Positions 16,001-24,423 of a stretch of DNA of 49,671 bases are shown in pieces (within the stretch, counting starts at the first letter, position 1; the number at the start of each line of letters is the position of its first letter). The DNA is from Treponema sp. (GTDB lineage: Bacteria > Spirochaetota > Spirochaetia > Treponematales > Breznakiellaceae): contig WRIX01000003.1 of the NCBI GenBank assembly GCA_009782495.1, positions 1 through 49,671 of the forward strand, given 5' to 3'. The notes under the pieces were generated by a model. The model was not told the DNA's origin and made no database searches. It worked only from the letters and a program-made list of their open reading frames with translations. Both the position numbers and the translations under genes were made by a program.

Positions 16001-16677
16001 TACTTATTCATTATCGGCATTTTACCTACTTCATTCCAGATTTCAAGAGCCAATTCGGACGGTTCTTTTGTTCCGTCAAGACAGAGAACCCTGACTCCGG
16101 CTTCTTCATAAAACGGAAGGAGTTCCAGATAAGCAGAGCGGACACGGCTTTGAAATTCCAAATGATCGTAAATTTCCCGTTGTTCTTTACGTTTTCCAAT
16201 GCGTCCAATGGCTGCTTCGCTGTCCAGGTCAATATAAACAAGGAGCTCCGGATAGGGAAATGCAGAATTAAGAAGTTCCGGCAGTTCCCTGCCGCATTCC
16301 AATCCCTGGTAGACCAGAGATGAAGGTGTATACCGGTCGGAAACTACAAGTTCACCCTGGTTACAGCGTGTTACAATACCCTCCGGGCCATAAAGATGTT
16401 CCGCCCTGTCTGCCGAAAAAAGCCTGGCCAGGGTTTCTTTTTCTGCGGGTATTTCTCTTTTCAGTATGCGCCGTATTAAAGTTCCAACGGGACCCTGTGT
16501 TGGTTCGCAGGTTACAAAATATGGAATTAAACTGTATTTCGCTTTTGGTTCCGCAGCCGAAAAACCGGCAGTTTTTTGGTTTTCCTTTGATTTTAATTTG
16601 TTTTCCAGGAGTTTTGCCTGTGTAGTGGTGCCGCTCCCATCGCATCCCTCTATGACGGCAAAGTTTTTTAAGATCAT
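16000..16677 (-). CDS. tmk: thymidylate kinase with atypical Walker A
   Basis: Tmk phosphorylates dTMP to dTDP with ATP. The frame is open upstream to 16872, but the family begins at MILKNFAVIEGCDGSG. A promoter lies inside the upstream extension, so I place the start at 16677 (225 residues, normal length). The P-loop reads GCDGSGTTTQ: Thr17 stands where the Walker A lysine is expected. Other motifs are normal: EPTQGPVGTLIRRIL for dTMP binding, DRYTPSSLVYQG (the DRY/H motif), and a basic lid region IGKRKEQREIYD. The gene is divergent from tamB and is followed by the coupled secreted-protein gene. Activity must rely on a substitute for the missing lysine, which I infer exists because the rest is well conserved. 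Confidence 0.9.
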   Translation of the reverse strand: MILKNFAVIEGCDGSGTTTQAKLLENKLKSKENQKTAGFSAAEPKAKYSLIPYFVTCEPTQGPVGTLIRRILKREIPAEKETLARLFSADRAEHLYGPEGIVTRCNQGELVVSDRYTPSSLVYQGLECGRELPELLNSAFPYPELLVYIDLDSEAAIGRIGKRKEQREIYDHLEFQSRVRSAYLELLPFYEEAGVRVLCLDGTKEPSELALEIWNEVGKMPIMNK

Positions 16678-16706
16678 GCCCGCACCGCAGCTCCGAAAAT
16701 TACTGG

Positions 16707-16725
16707 TATACTTTTGTAAAGTATA
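16707..16725. promoter_or_regulatory. palindromic operator candidate over the tmk -10
   Basis: TATACTTT and AAAGTATA form a perfect 8-bp inverted repeat with a 3-bp spacer. One arm contains the tmk -10 hexamer and the other covers the predicted transcription start. A dimeric repressor bound here would block RNA polymerase. No candidate regulator is encoded beside it. Confidence 0.35.
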
Positions 16726-16748
16726 TTTTGTAATCAGGTGTTTGTAAA
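16720..16748 (-). promoter_or_regulatory. promoter of tmk
   Basis: On the minus strand TTTACA (16743-16748) is spaced exactly 17 bp from TATACT (16720-16725); each box has five of six consensus bases. Transcription would start near 16713, giving a leader of about 35 nt before the tmk ATG at 16677. This argues against the longer tmk reading frame. Confidence 0.55.
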
Positions 16749-16813
16749 TAGCTGCTACAATATAGATAGAAATATCACGTTTTTGCCGATATAGATAATG
16801 GGTAGTACTATCC

Positions 16814-16856
16814 AAAAAGTTGAGCTTTTTCCAAAACTCTGTTAGTTTTGAAAAAG
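16814..16856. repeat. inverted repeat with two alternative stems before tamB
   Basis: CTTTTTCCAAAACT (16825-16838) pairs with AGTTTTGAAAAAG (16844-16856) in a 13-bp stem with one bulged C and a 5-nt loop. The same CTTTTT can instead pair with AAAAAG at 16814-16819. The right arm includes TTGAAA (16848-16853), a possible -35 for tamB with TTTTAT at 16872-16877. It could be a degenerate dispersed repeat or a regulatory structure. Confidence 0.45.
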
Positions 16857-16887
16857 ACTTGCTTATGATCATTTTATAGGGATAAAG

Positions 16888-19800
16888 GTGTATACCGCTC
16901 GTACCAAGCGTCTCGTGCTTGTAGAATTATTCATTTTTTTGACCCTTGCGGGAACCACTGCCCTTGCGTTTCGGCCCATTATGGCGCTGATCAATGAAAA
17001 CATAGTTGTTGTTCGTGAAAGAATAATTAAGCAGGCAGAAGAAATCCTGAATCGTCCCATACGCTATGGTTCGCTGGCGCCTTCGATAATCAGTAAAATA
17101 GATATTCGGGAATTAACCGTTGGAGATGAAATAAACCCTCTTATAGCCGCCGGTCATCTTTATATTGAATATTCACTATGGGATATTATCCGGGGAAAAG
17201 GCATAGGAGCGATCCGTAACCTGAGTTTGGACAGACCTGAATTTTCTTTTGATACCGAAAGGGACAGGGATCTTCAGGATCTCTTTAGCGGGTTTTCTTC
17301 TGAAAAAGAAAAACAAGGGCGGTTTTCTGATAATCCCAAAAGACTTACCTTGCCTCCTGAATGTCTTTTTGATATTCGCAATGGAAAAGTTTCGTTTGCA
17401 AACGGAAATACAGTTCTTTCTGTGGTTGGTGTTTTCCTTAATGGGGAGATTCGGGAAGGTCAGATTACCTTTAATGGTGTTTGGCAAAAAGATCCTTTTA
17501 TGGACGGAGCTATTACCCTGGAAGGGAATGCTAACGGTTCGTTTTCAGAAGAACTTGATCGGGGAAATGCTGTTATTAGAATAGATTCAATTGAGGGCAG
17601 AGGCTTTACGGCAGACAGAATCGGTTTTATCCTTTCTTTTTTTGAGGACAGAATTGTCCTTGAAAAGGAAGATGACGGCCTTCCCCTGGAGCTTTCCGCC
17701 GTATACCACCATAATACCGGCAGGTTTTCGGGTTTTTTTAAGGCAGACCGCTTTGTACCTTCCAGCATCGTTCATTTCAGAGGGCCGCTTGAAATGTTTG
17801 CTCCTGTTCTCTCTTTAAAGTTTTCCGGAAACGCAGGCCTTTTTACAACGGAAAACAGCGGAGTACATGATGGTTCTGAAAGTATCACATCCTACAATTT
17901 TATAATTTCCGGGGATGTTCCGGATACTATTCGGGAAAGCCCGGTTCGCAGCTTTATCTTTGAAGGTAATGGGAATGATAAACAGCTCAATTTTTCGCAG
18001 TTTGTTATTAATGCATACAGAGGTTCTGTCCGGTATACGGGGGATATCCGGTTTTCTCCCTTGCTTTCTGACGGATCGCTGGTCTTTTCGGATTTCAGCC
18101 TTACCGGAGACACCGGTGTAAACGGCTCCCTGTCCTTTATTAGGACAGCCCGGGGGCAGACGATAAATTCATCCTATTTGTCTATGGGCAATACGGTTCT
18201 TGCTTTTTTTGGAGGAGAAATAAACAAAAAACCGGGCGGCGCAGATTATTTTTTGGGATTTGAACGCTACCGTGAAGGTGTTTATAAGACGTCTTTTGAA
18301 TGCCGTGGTTTCTTTGCCGAAAAACCCGGTTATTTGGAAGGAACAGCGGTATTAAACAATATTTTTGCTGACGATCTCTGCAATATGGCCCGTCCTTTTA
18401 TAACAATGAATTCTTCGTTTATCGGAACGGCGCAAAAGATAGCTGTAACTACGGAAATTGATTTTAAGACTGACTTCAGAAGCTTTAACTATAACACCGG
18501 GTATTTTAGAGCTGTTTACGGGACAGGTACTAATGTCCTGGTTTCTGTCACAGGTAACGAAAATCACCTGGAATTACACGAAGGGTTGATTCGATGGAGT
18601 CAGGGACAGGTATCGTTTGATTTTAGTACGGATTTTGCAAATACAGAAGATATCCTTTTTCAGTGTAATTTGGGCTACCTTGATTTTAACTATGATTTTG
18701 AAGGAAGAATCAGAAACAAAAACAATTTTATCCTGAGAAACGATCAAGGCCTTTCGGTTGAGGTTATGAACGAAGGGGGGCGCTGGTCCGGTTCTGCGCT
18801 GGGCAGAGTTATTCCAATACCTTATCGTGGCAGACGGTCATATATGAGTTTTGATACCAGATTGGAATATCGTAATCCTGATGCATGGAATCTTAGCCTG
18901 GGCCGCTTTGAAATTCAGGAACTGAATGGCAGAACAGAGCTGTTTGCGCAAGGTCAGGCCAATCAAAACGGTATGAATGCAGACCGAATCTTCTATACCG
19001 ATCAGGCAGGCCCTCTTTCCGGTTCTGCAGCTGCTGTCTGGAACAATAATTTTTCTTTTATTGATGCTTCGTTTATTCTTACCGATCCGGATGAAACGGA
19101 AAAAATAGCCGGTGATTTATTTTATGAATCCGGAAATCTGGAATTTCACGGAAATATAGCAAACTTTAAAGGAGAAAGAATTGCCGCTGCAGCAGACAAT
19201 TTACAGATTTCGGGAGAATTGTCCGGGGGCATGTCTTTTGACGGGTATTATTTGATAAACCTTTCCCTGACATCGCTTACCGGCAGGGTTGGAGAAAAAG
19301 ATTTTGCCCTGACAGGCCGTGCTCTGCTTGATCCGGAAAAACTTGTTTTTTCACAGCTCATTTTTTCTATAGGAGGAATACAAAGCAATATACCTTATAT
19401 TTCCTTGGACAGAAACGATGGTCTCCTGAGAACAGAAGCCCTGGTTTTTGGCATTGTAAATAATCATCAATTGGGAATGCTTTTATCTTTGGGGATAAAT
19501 TTCCAACCCATGAAAACCTGGTTTGATTTTGAAAGCCTGAATACACTTTCCGGAATTATTGACATCCCGTATGCATATATCAATGATCTTGAAACGGCCG
19601 AACCGCTAAGTTTTGCCTTTACCCGGACTCCGGTAAATGAACCGGGAGCGGCAGGTAGTCAGACCCCTTCTGTTTATCATGTTTCGGGCGGTTTCCAAAA
19701 CCAAAATATGCTTAACGCCGAATTCCGGGAAAACAAAGCCGGGAACGGTGTATTTTCTGTCTCATTAAGAAATCCTTCTCCCGTACAGGGATATATCTCA

Positions 19801-21279
19801 GGATTTCTGGAAGGAACAACCATAGATGCTTTTGCTTCGGAAGTGTTTATTGATCTTGCAGGGCTATGGAATATTCTTCCGATGAACAAGATTGTCTACT
19901 TTACGGACGGCATAATAACCGGAGAAACACGCTTATTTGGTTCAATTTACGATCCGGAATTTGACGGGATTGCCTGGGGTACGGGGATAACCCTTTTGGT
20001 GCCTGACTTTATACCTGTAGAAATAGGTCCCGGATCGGGGGTTATTACCCTGGAAGGCAGCGGGTTTTACTTTGGGCCTGTAAATGCCCCCTGCGGGGAT
20101 GGTCATGGAATAGTAAATGCTTCAATCAATTTTAACCGCTGGCTCATGAGCCTGAACCTTACTGTTGATGTAGACAGGGAAATTCCGTTTGATCTTAACA
20201 TTTCAGGTGTTTTGGCAAACGGAAATGCCAAAGGTACCCTTAATTTTGACTATGAAGAAGAGGAAGTCTTTACAATAACCGGGCAGGTTGATGCTTCTGA
20301 TACCGAAATAACTCTGAACAAAGATGAAATAGAAGGCGCTATGTCCGGGACAAGAAGTACGGATGGGCCGGATTTTGTAGCTGATGTTCTGATCAAAACC
20401 GGAAAAAGAGTTGAATTCTTCTGGCCGAATGCCAGAACTCCCTTACTGCGTACATACGGCGAGTCTGTCACAGGAGTACAGATTATATTGGATACCCGTA
20501 TATCGTTATTTGCGATGGACGGAAATATTGCTCTCCGCGGCGGAGAATTGTTCCACATCTCAAGGAGTTACTATATTCGTGAGGGGTTACTTGAATTTAA
20601 CCGAAACGACCCAACGCTGAACCCTCTGATTAGTGCAAGGGGGGAAATTCGGGATAATAACGATGAAGGGCCGGTTACTATCTATATGATCATGGACAAA
20701 GTGCCATTAAGTGAACTGGAAAATACCATCCCGCGTTACGAATCTATTCCCTCCCTTTCTTTGCTGGAAATTTACAGTTTATTGGGTCAGGCTCCTCCTA
20801 TGGACAACGTTGCTCCCCTGAATACATTTAATCCAATGATTAGATCAATAGCTGATGCCACAGTTATTCTGCAGCCGGTGGTTTTCCGCCCGATAGAACA
20901 GAGAATAAGGAACATTCTGGGGCTGGATATGTTCTCTTTAAGGACCCAGATACTCCAAAACGCTGTTTTTGAGACCGCCCGGAACAGGGAGCCTGATGAG
21001 CAGCCGGCCACTATGGGTAACTATTTGGACAATACCGCTGTTTTTATGGGTAAGTACTTCGGCCCTTATCTTTTTGGTCAGGCAATGCTGGCATTCCGGT
21101 ATGATCCGTACCGGACAGAATACGGAGGGATGAGACCTGAACTGAATATAGGGCTAGACCTCAGATCGCCCTTGTTTGATGTACGCTGGAATGCCGGGCC
21201 TCTGTATCTGGAGAATCTCTATGTGAACGATTTTGTGAGTAATCAGTCCATTTCTATTATTTGGCGCTGGTCCCTTTGA
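16888..21279 (+). CDS. tamB: TamB-like translocation and assembly module protein
   Basis: The 1463-residue product has an N-terminal membrane anchor (about residues 8-30), then a very long beta-rich body of repeated amphipathic strands. The C-terminal 400 residues look like the DUF490/TamB domain (LFAMDGNIALRGGELFHISR, then LEIYSLLGQAPPMDN) and end in SIIWRWSL. TamB-like proteins span the periplasm and are linked to outer-membrane protein insertion and phospholipid transport. The start is a GTG with TAGGG six nt before it. The bamA gene directly behind is the classic context and matches the T. pallidum order as I recall it. A promoter for bamA lies at its 3' end. Confidence 0.88.
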   Translation: MYTARTKRLVLVELFIFLTLAGTTALAFRPIMALINENIVVVRERIIKQAEEILNRPIRYGSLAPSIISKIDIRELTVGDEINPLIAAGHLYIEYSLWDIIRGKGIGAIRNLSLDRPEFSFDTERDRDLQDLFSGFSSEKEKQGRFSDNPKRLTLPPECLFDIRNGKVSFANGNTVLSVVGVFLNGEIREGQITFNGVWQKDPFMDGAITLEGNANGSFSEELDRGNAVIRIDSIEGRGFTADRIGFILSFFEDRIVLEKEDDGLPLELSAVYHHNTGRFSGFFKADRFVPSSIVHFRGPLEMFAPVLSLKFSGNAGLFTTENSGVHDGSESITSYNFIISGDVPDTIRESPVRSFIFEGNGNDKQLNFSQFVINAYRGSVRYTGDIRFSPLLSDGSLVFSDFSLTGDTGVNGSLSFIRTARGQTINSSYLSMGNTVLAFFGGEINKKPGGADYFLGFERYREGVYKTSFECRGFFAEKPGYLEGTAVLNNIFADDLCNMARPFITMNSSFIGTAQKIAVTTEIDFKTDFRSFNYNTGYFRAVYGTGTNVLVSVTGNENHLELHEGLIRWSQGQVSFDFSTDFANTEDILFQCNLGYLDFNYDFEGRIRNKNNFILRNDQGLSVEVMNEGGRWSGSALGRVIPIPYRGRRSYMSFDTRLEYRNPDAWNLSLGRFEIQELNGRTELFAQGQANQNGMNADRIFYTDQAGPLSGSAAAVWNNNFSFIDASFILTDPDETEKIAGDLFYESGNLEFHGNIANFKGERIAAAADNLQISGELSGGMSFDGYYLINLSLTSLTGRVGEKDFALTGRALLDPEKLVFSQLIFSIGGIQSNIPYISLDRNDGLLRTEALVFGIVNNHQLGMLLSLGINFQPMKTWFDFESLNTLSGIIDIPYAYINDLETAEPLSFAFTRTPVNEPGAAGSQTPSVYHVSGGFQNQNMLNAEFRENKAGNGVFSVSLRNPSPVQGYISGFLEGTTIDAFASEVFIDLAGLWNILPMNKIVYFTDGIITGETRLFGSIYDPEFDGIAWGTGITLLVPDFIPVEIGPGSGVITLEGSGFYFGPVNAPCGDGHGIVNASINFNRWLMSLNLTVDVDREIPFDLNISGVLANGNAKGTLNFDYEEEEVFTITGQVDASDTEITLNKDEIEGAMSGTRSTDGPDFVADVLIKTGKRVEFFWPNARTPLLRTYGESVTGVQIILDTRISLFAMDGNIALRGGELFHISRSYYIREGLLEFNRNDPTLNPLISARGEIRDNNDEGPVTIYMIMDKVPLSELENTIPRYESIPSLSLLEIYSLLGQAPPMDNVAPLNTFNPMIRSIADATVILQPVVFRPIEQRIRNILGLDMFSLRTQILQNAVFETARNREPDEQPATMGNYLDNTAVFMGKYFGPYLFGQAMLAFRYDPYRTEYGGMRPELNIGLDLRSPLFDVRWNAGPLYLENLYVNDFVSNQSISIIWRWSL

Positions 21280-21303
21280 TTATTTGTTTGATTTTTGTAT
21301 AAT
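21276..21303 (+). promoter_or_regulatory. candidate bamA promoter
   Basis: TTGATT (21276-21281) is separated by 16 bp from a perfect TATAAT (21298-21303). It begins in the tamB stop region, and transcription would start near 21310, just before the TGAGGAG ribosome binding site. The skp gene behind bamA would be covered too. Confidence 0.5.
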
Positions 21304-21320
21304 AAACTGAGGAGTCGTTG

Positions 21321-23858
21321 TTGGCACGTTCAATTTTTGCAGCATTTTTGTTAATAATAACTGTTTTTTGCTTTGCCCAGGAAGAATCCGCCCCAACTGA
21401 CTGGTACCAGGGTAAACCTATTCGGGATATACGTTTTGAAGGATTGGTACACATAAAAAAATCGGAAATGGAAGGTGCTATTGAATCCTATCGCGGTAAA
21501 ATATTCACTTATGAGCTATTTATGGAACTCCAGGGAAGGTTATATGCTCTGGAATATTTTGAATTTATCACTCCTACAGCAATACCGGCGGATCAGGCGG
21601 GTAATGAAGTAATTCTTATTTTTAAGGTTGCGGAACGTCCCACCATATCAAAAATTACCTTTATCGGTAACAGCGGAGTAAAACGGCGTGATTTAACCGA
21701 TGCGATTTCCAGTAAAGTAAACGATGTTGCCAACAGTATGCTTATCAGCGCTGATGAATCGGCAATTCGCAATAAATATTCGGAAAAAGGGTTTCCGGAT
21801 ATTCAGGTGCGATCGGAAACAAGGCCCGCAAAGAACGATACGGTTGAACTCGTTTTTTATATAACCGAAGGAACAAAGGTCGTTGTTACTCAGATTTTTT
21901 TTGAAGGTAATACCCTTTTTTCTGACAGTACCCTGAGAGGGCAGCTTTCCATGAAAGCCAAAGGTATTGGGCCGGGAAGGAGCGGTGCATATCAGGATGT
22001 CAAACTTATAGCTGACCGGGATGCCGTTGCTCTTTATTACCACAGTAAAGGATATCTTGATGCAGAGGTAACCGATGTAGTCCAGGATGTAGTCAGAGAC
22101 GCCAAAGGTAATAATAATATGACCATTACCTACCGTCTTTTTGAAGGACGTATCTATACTTTTTCCGGTTTTAGTTTTGAAGGTAATGATATATTTACAG
22201 ACGATCAGCTTCAAAAACTTGTTCGTTCCGAAATCGGAAAAACAGCCAATGCTTTGATTATGGAAGCGGACTTCCAGAGAATTGTCAATATATACCTGGA
22301 AAACGGCTATATTTATAACGATTTGCGCCGCGATGAATTCAGGGATATGGAAGACGGTACCATAGCCTATAAAGTAATGATAGTGGAACGGGGCAGGGCT
22401 CATATAGAAAATATCATTGTCAGGGGAAATAAAAAAACCAAAGATCATGTGATCCTGAGAGAAATACCCCTGGAACCGGGGGATATTTATTCCAGTTCCA
22501 AAGTTATGTCCGGTTTTCGTAACCTGATGAACCTTCAGTTTTTTACCACTGTTTTTCCGGAACCTGTTCCGGGCAGCGAAGAAGGTCTGATGGATTTGAT
22601 TATTAATGTTGAAGAAGGACATACTACGGATATTCAGTTCGGCCTTACATTTTCCGGTTCTTCCGATCCGGAAGATTTTCCTATTTCAGGTCTTCTGAGC
22701 ATTACCGACAGAAATTTTTTTGGTTACGGAAATCAGGCGCGGGCAGAAATCAATTTTTCGACAGCTCAGCAAAGCCTTGCACTTTCTTATTCTCAGCGCT
22801 GGTTAAAAGAAATACCGCTGTCTTGGATGGTCGATCTGACCATAAGTCACGCCAGGCGCTTTACCCCGATAAATAACGGCCCTGGGCCTATTTTTGAAGG
22901 CGATGAAGAAGATGCCTTCCCCGATGGTTACTGGAGCTGGGAAGAATATTGGCGTGATAATAAAATGCCTCCCCGTGAATTCCTTATGGAATATCAGCAA
23001 TGGTTTATTTCAGTGGGTCTTTCTGCCACCTATCGCTGGGGTACCAAGTTTGGCATTCTGGGAACCGGAGGAGGAATTCGCACAGGTTTTATTAACAATT
23101 CCTATGATGATATGCTGCGTCCTTTTGATCCGGTTATTCGGGAAAGAAACAATGAATGGACACCGGTTAATTCATTCTGGACAATTGTGTACCTGGATGA
23201 TCGTGATCTGTTCTATGATCCTTCAAAAGGATATTACGCAAGCCAGCGTTTTTCTTTTCATGGCATTTTCGCTATTGAATTGGAGCATTATATCCGCAGC
23301 GATACCAAGGCGGAAATCTTTTTTACACTTTTTGATATTCCCATAACGGAAAAATGGGGTTTTAAAGGCGTCCTGATGCTTCATTCAGGGCTTTCGTTTA
23401 TTTTCCCGCAGTTTAACCTGGAAAAGCCCATTATAGAAGATGTAAGTAAACTCTATATTGACGGCATGTTCATCGGGCGGGGCTGGTACGATGCCAGAAT
23501 GGACAGAGGCTATGCACTTTGGGAAAATACCATGGAATTACGTATTCCGCTGGTACCTGGTCTTTTGGCCTTTGACCTTTTCCTTGACGCCGTTGCAGCA
23601 GCAGCAGGAAAAGGTTATATTACAAACCAAAGGGCTCTCGAATTTTTCAGCAGTATGGGAGAAGAAAACTGGCGTTTTAGTTATGGTGCAGGACTGCGTT
23701 TTACAATTGCCCAGTTTCCTTTTCGTTTCCTCTTTGCAAAAAGATTCGTTATTCAGGATGGACGTTTGGAACGAATGCCGGGAAGCCTGTTTAAGTCAAG
23801 TGATGATCCTCGTTCAGGGGTTGATTTTGTTATTTCTTTTGCAATACCGACAAATTAA
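21321..23858 (+). CDS. bamA: BamA outer-membrane protein assembly factor
   Basis: BamA inserts beta-barrel proteins into the outer membrane. The product of about 845 residues has a signal peptide (SIFAAFLLIITVFCFAQ), then five POTRA domains (about 25-430; for example IRDIRFEGLVHIKKSEMEG, ITKITFIGNSGVKRRDLTD-like repeats, and HIENIIVRGNKKTKDHVIL). A 16-strand barrel follows from about residue 430 and ends in SGVDFVISFAIPTN. Two TTG codons lie in frame at 21318 and 21321. I prefer 21321 because AGGAG ends at 21314, leaving 6 nt rather than 3. T. pallidum TP0326 (Tp92) is the homologue by context. It is followed by skp after 9 bp. Confidence 0.93.
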   Translation: MARSIFAAFLLIITVFCFAQEESAPTDWYQGKPIRDIRFEGLVHIKKSEMEGAIESYRGKIFTYELFMELQGRLYALEYFEFITPTAIPADQAGNEVILIFKVAERPTISKITFIGNSGVKRRDLTDAISSKVNDVANSMLISADESAIRNKYSEKGFPDIQVRSETRPAKNDTVELVFYITEGTKVVVTQIFFEGNTLFSDSTLRGQLSMKAKGIGPGRSGAYQDVKLIADRDAVALYYHSKGYLDAEVTDVVQDVVRDAKGNNNMTITYRLFEGRIYTFSGFSFEGNDIFTDDQLQKLVRSEIGKTANALIMEADFQRIVNIYLENGYIYNDLRRDEFRDMEDGTIAYKVMIVERGRAHIENIIVRGNKKTKDHVILREIPLEPGDIYSSSKVMSGFRNLMNLQFFTTVFPEPVPGSEEGLMDLIINVEEGHTTDIQFGLTFSGSSDPEDFPISGLLSITDRNFFGYGNQARAEINFSTAQQSLALSYSQRWLKEIPLSWMVDLTISHARRFTPINNGPGPIFEGDEEDAFPDGYWSWEEYWRDNKMPPREFLMEYQQWFISVGLSATYRWGTKFGILGTGGGIRTGFINNSYDDMLRPFDPVIRERNNEWTPVNSFWTIVYLDDRDLFYDPSKGYYASQRFSFHGIFAIELEHYIRSDTKAEIFFTLFDIPITEKWGFKGVLMLHSGLSFIFPQFNLEKPIIEDVSKLYIDGMFIGRGWYDARMDRGYALWENTMELRIPLVPGLLAFDLFLDAVAAAAGKGYITNQRALEFFSSMGEENWRFSYGAGLRFTIAQFPFRFLFAKRFVIQDGRLERMPGSLFKSSDDPRSGVDFVISFAIPTN

Positions 23859-23867
23859 GGAGATTGT

Positions 23868-24401
23868 ATGAAACGTTTTATTTTTATGATCGTATTTTGC
23901 TGCGGGCTCCTCTTTTCTCTTTCTGCACAAAGGGTTGTTACCAAAGTTGCCGTAGTAGACATGAACCAGGTTGTTTCAATTGCTGCCGAGAAGTTTCCTG
24001 AACTTAAAGCTTTTAACGAAAAGCAGGAAAAGCTCAGGACGGAAACCGATAAACATAACAAAGAAATGGAAGAGCTGACTGCCAAATTTTCCGAAACCAA
24101 AGAAAGCGGAAATCAAAGCCAAATCAAGAATCTGGAAAACCAGATACGGACAAAAGTCCAGAATTTTCAGAATTATTATAGTAAAACCAAAACAGAACTG
24201 GAACGGGAACGGGAACAGATCATGACAAGGAACAGCGAAGTTATGTCCTGGATTACCGGCATTATTCGTTCAGTGGCGATAAGCGAAGGCTGCAGTATTG
24301 TAATAAACAGGGATAATCCGGCAATACTCTGGAGCAGTCCCGATCCCGAGGTTGATATTACCAGAAAGGTTGTTGAGCGGGTCCGTTCTACAAGGCGCTG
24401 A
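23868..24401 (+). CDS. skp: Skp/OmpH-like periplasmic chaperone
   Basis: Skp trimers hold unfolded outer-membrane proteins in the periplasm and deliver them to BamA. The 177-residue product has a signal peptide (FIFMIVFCCGLLFSLSAQ), the family start VTKVAVVDMNQVVSIAAE, a long coiled-coil hairpin (about 50-125, rich in Lys, Glu and Gln) and a last strand with SEGCSIVINRDNPAILW. Length and pattern fit the family. AAGGAG lies 6 nt before the ATG and 4 nt after the bamA stop, so the two are co-transcribed. Confidence 0.92.
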   Translation: MKRFIFMIVFCCGLLFSLSAQRVVTKVAVVDMNQVVSIAAEKFPELKAFNEKQEKLRTETDKHNKEMEELTAKFSETKESGNQSQIKNLENQIRTKVQNFQNYYSKTKTELEREREQIMTRNSEVMSWITGIIRSVAISEGCSIVINRDNPAILWSSPDPEVDITRKVVERVRSTRR

Positions 24402-24423
24402 TTCGTTTTATTCAGGAATTACA

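Noticed and set aside
16678-16872. N-terminal extension of Tmk by 65 codons
   Set aside because: The family begins at the P-loop, a promoter lies within the extension, and the extension translation resembles translated intergenic DNA.
21693-22622. Open frame of 309 codons antisense to bamA
   Set aside because: It lies wholly inside the clearly coding bamA sequence, has no known motif and no upstream signals, and is rich in Phe, Ile and His as expected from the reverse frame of a coding gene.
24352-24423. Longer MutS start overlapping skp
   Set aside because: The TTG at 24424 has a well-placed AGGAA and fits the family's usual N-terminus; the longer start would overlap skp by 50 bp.
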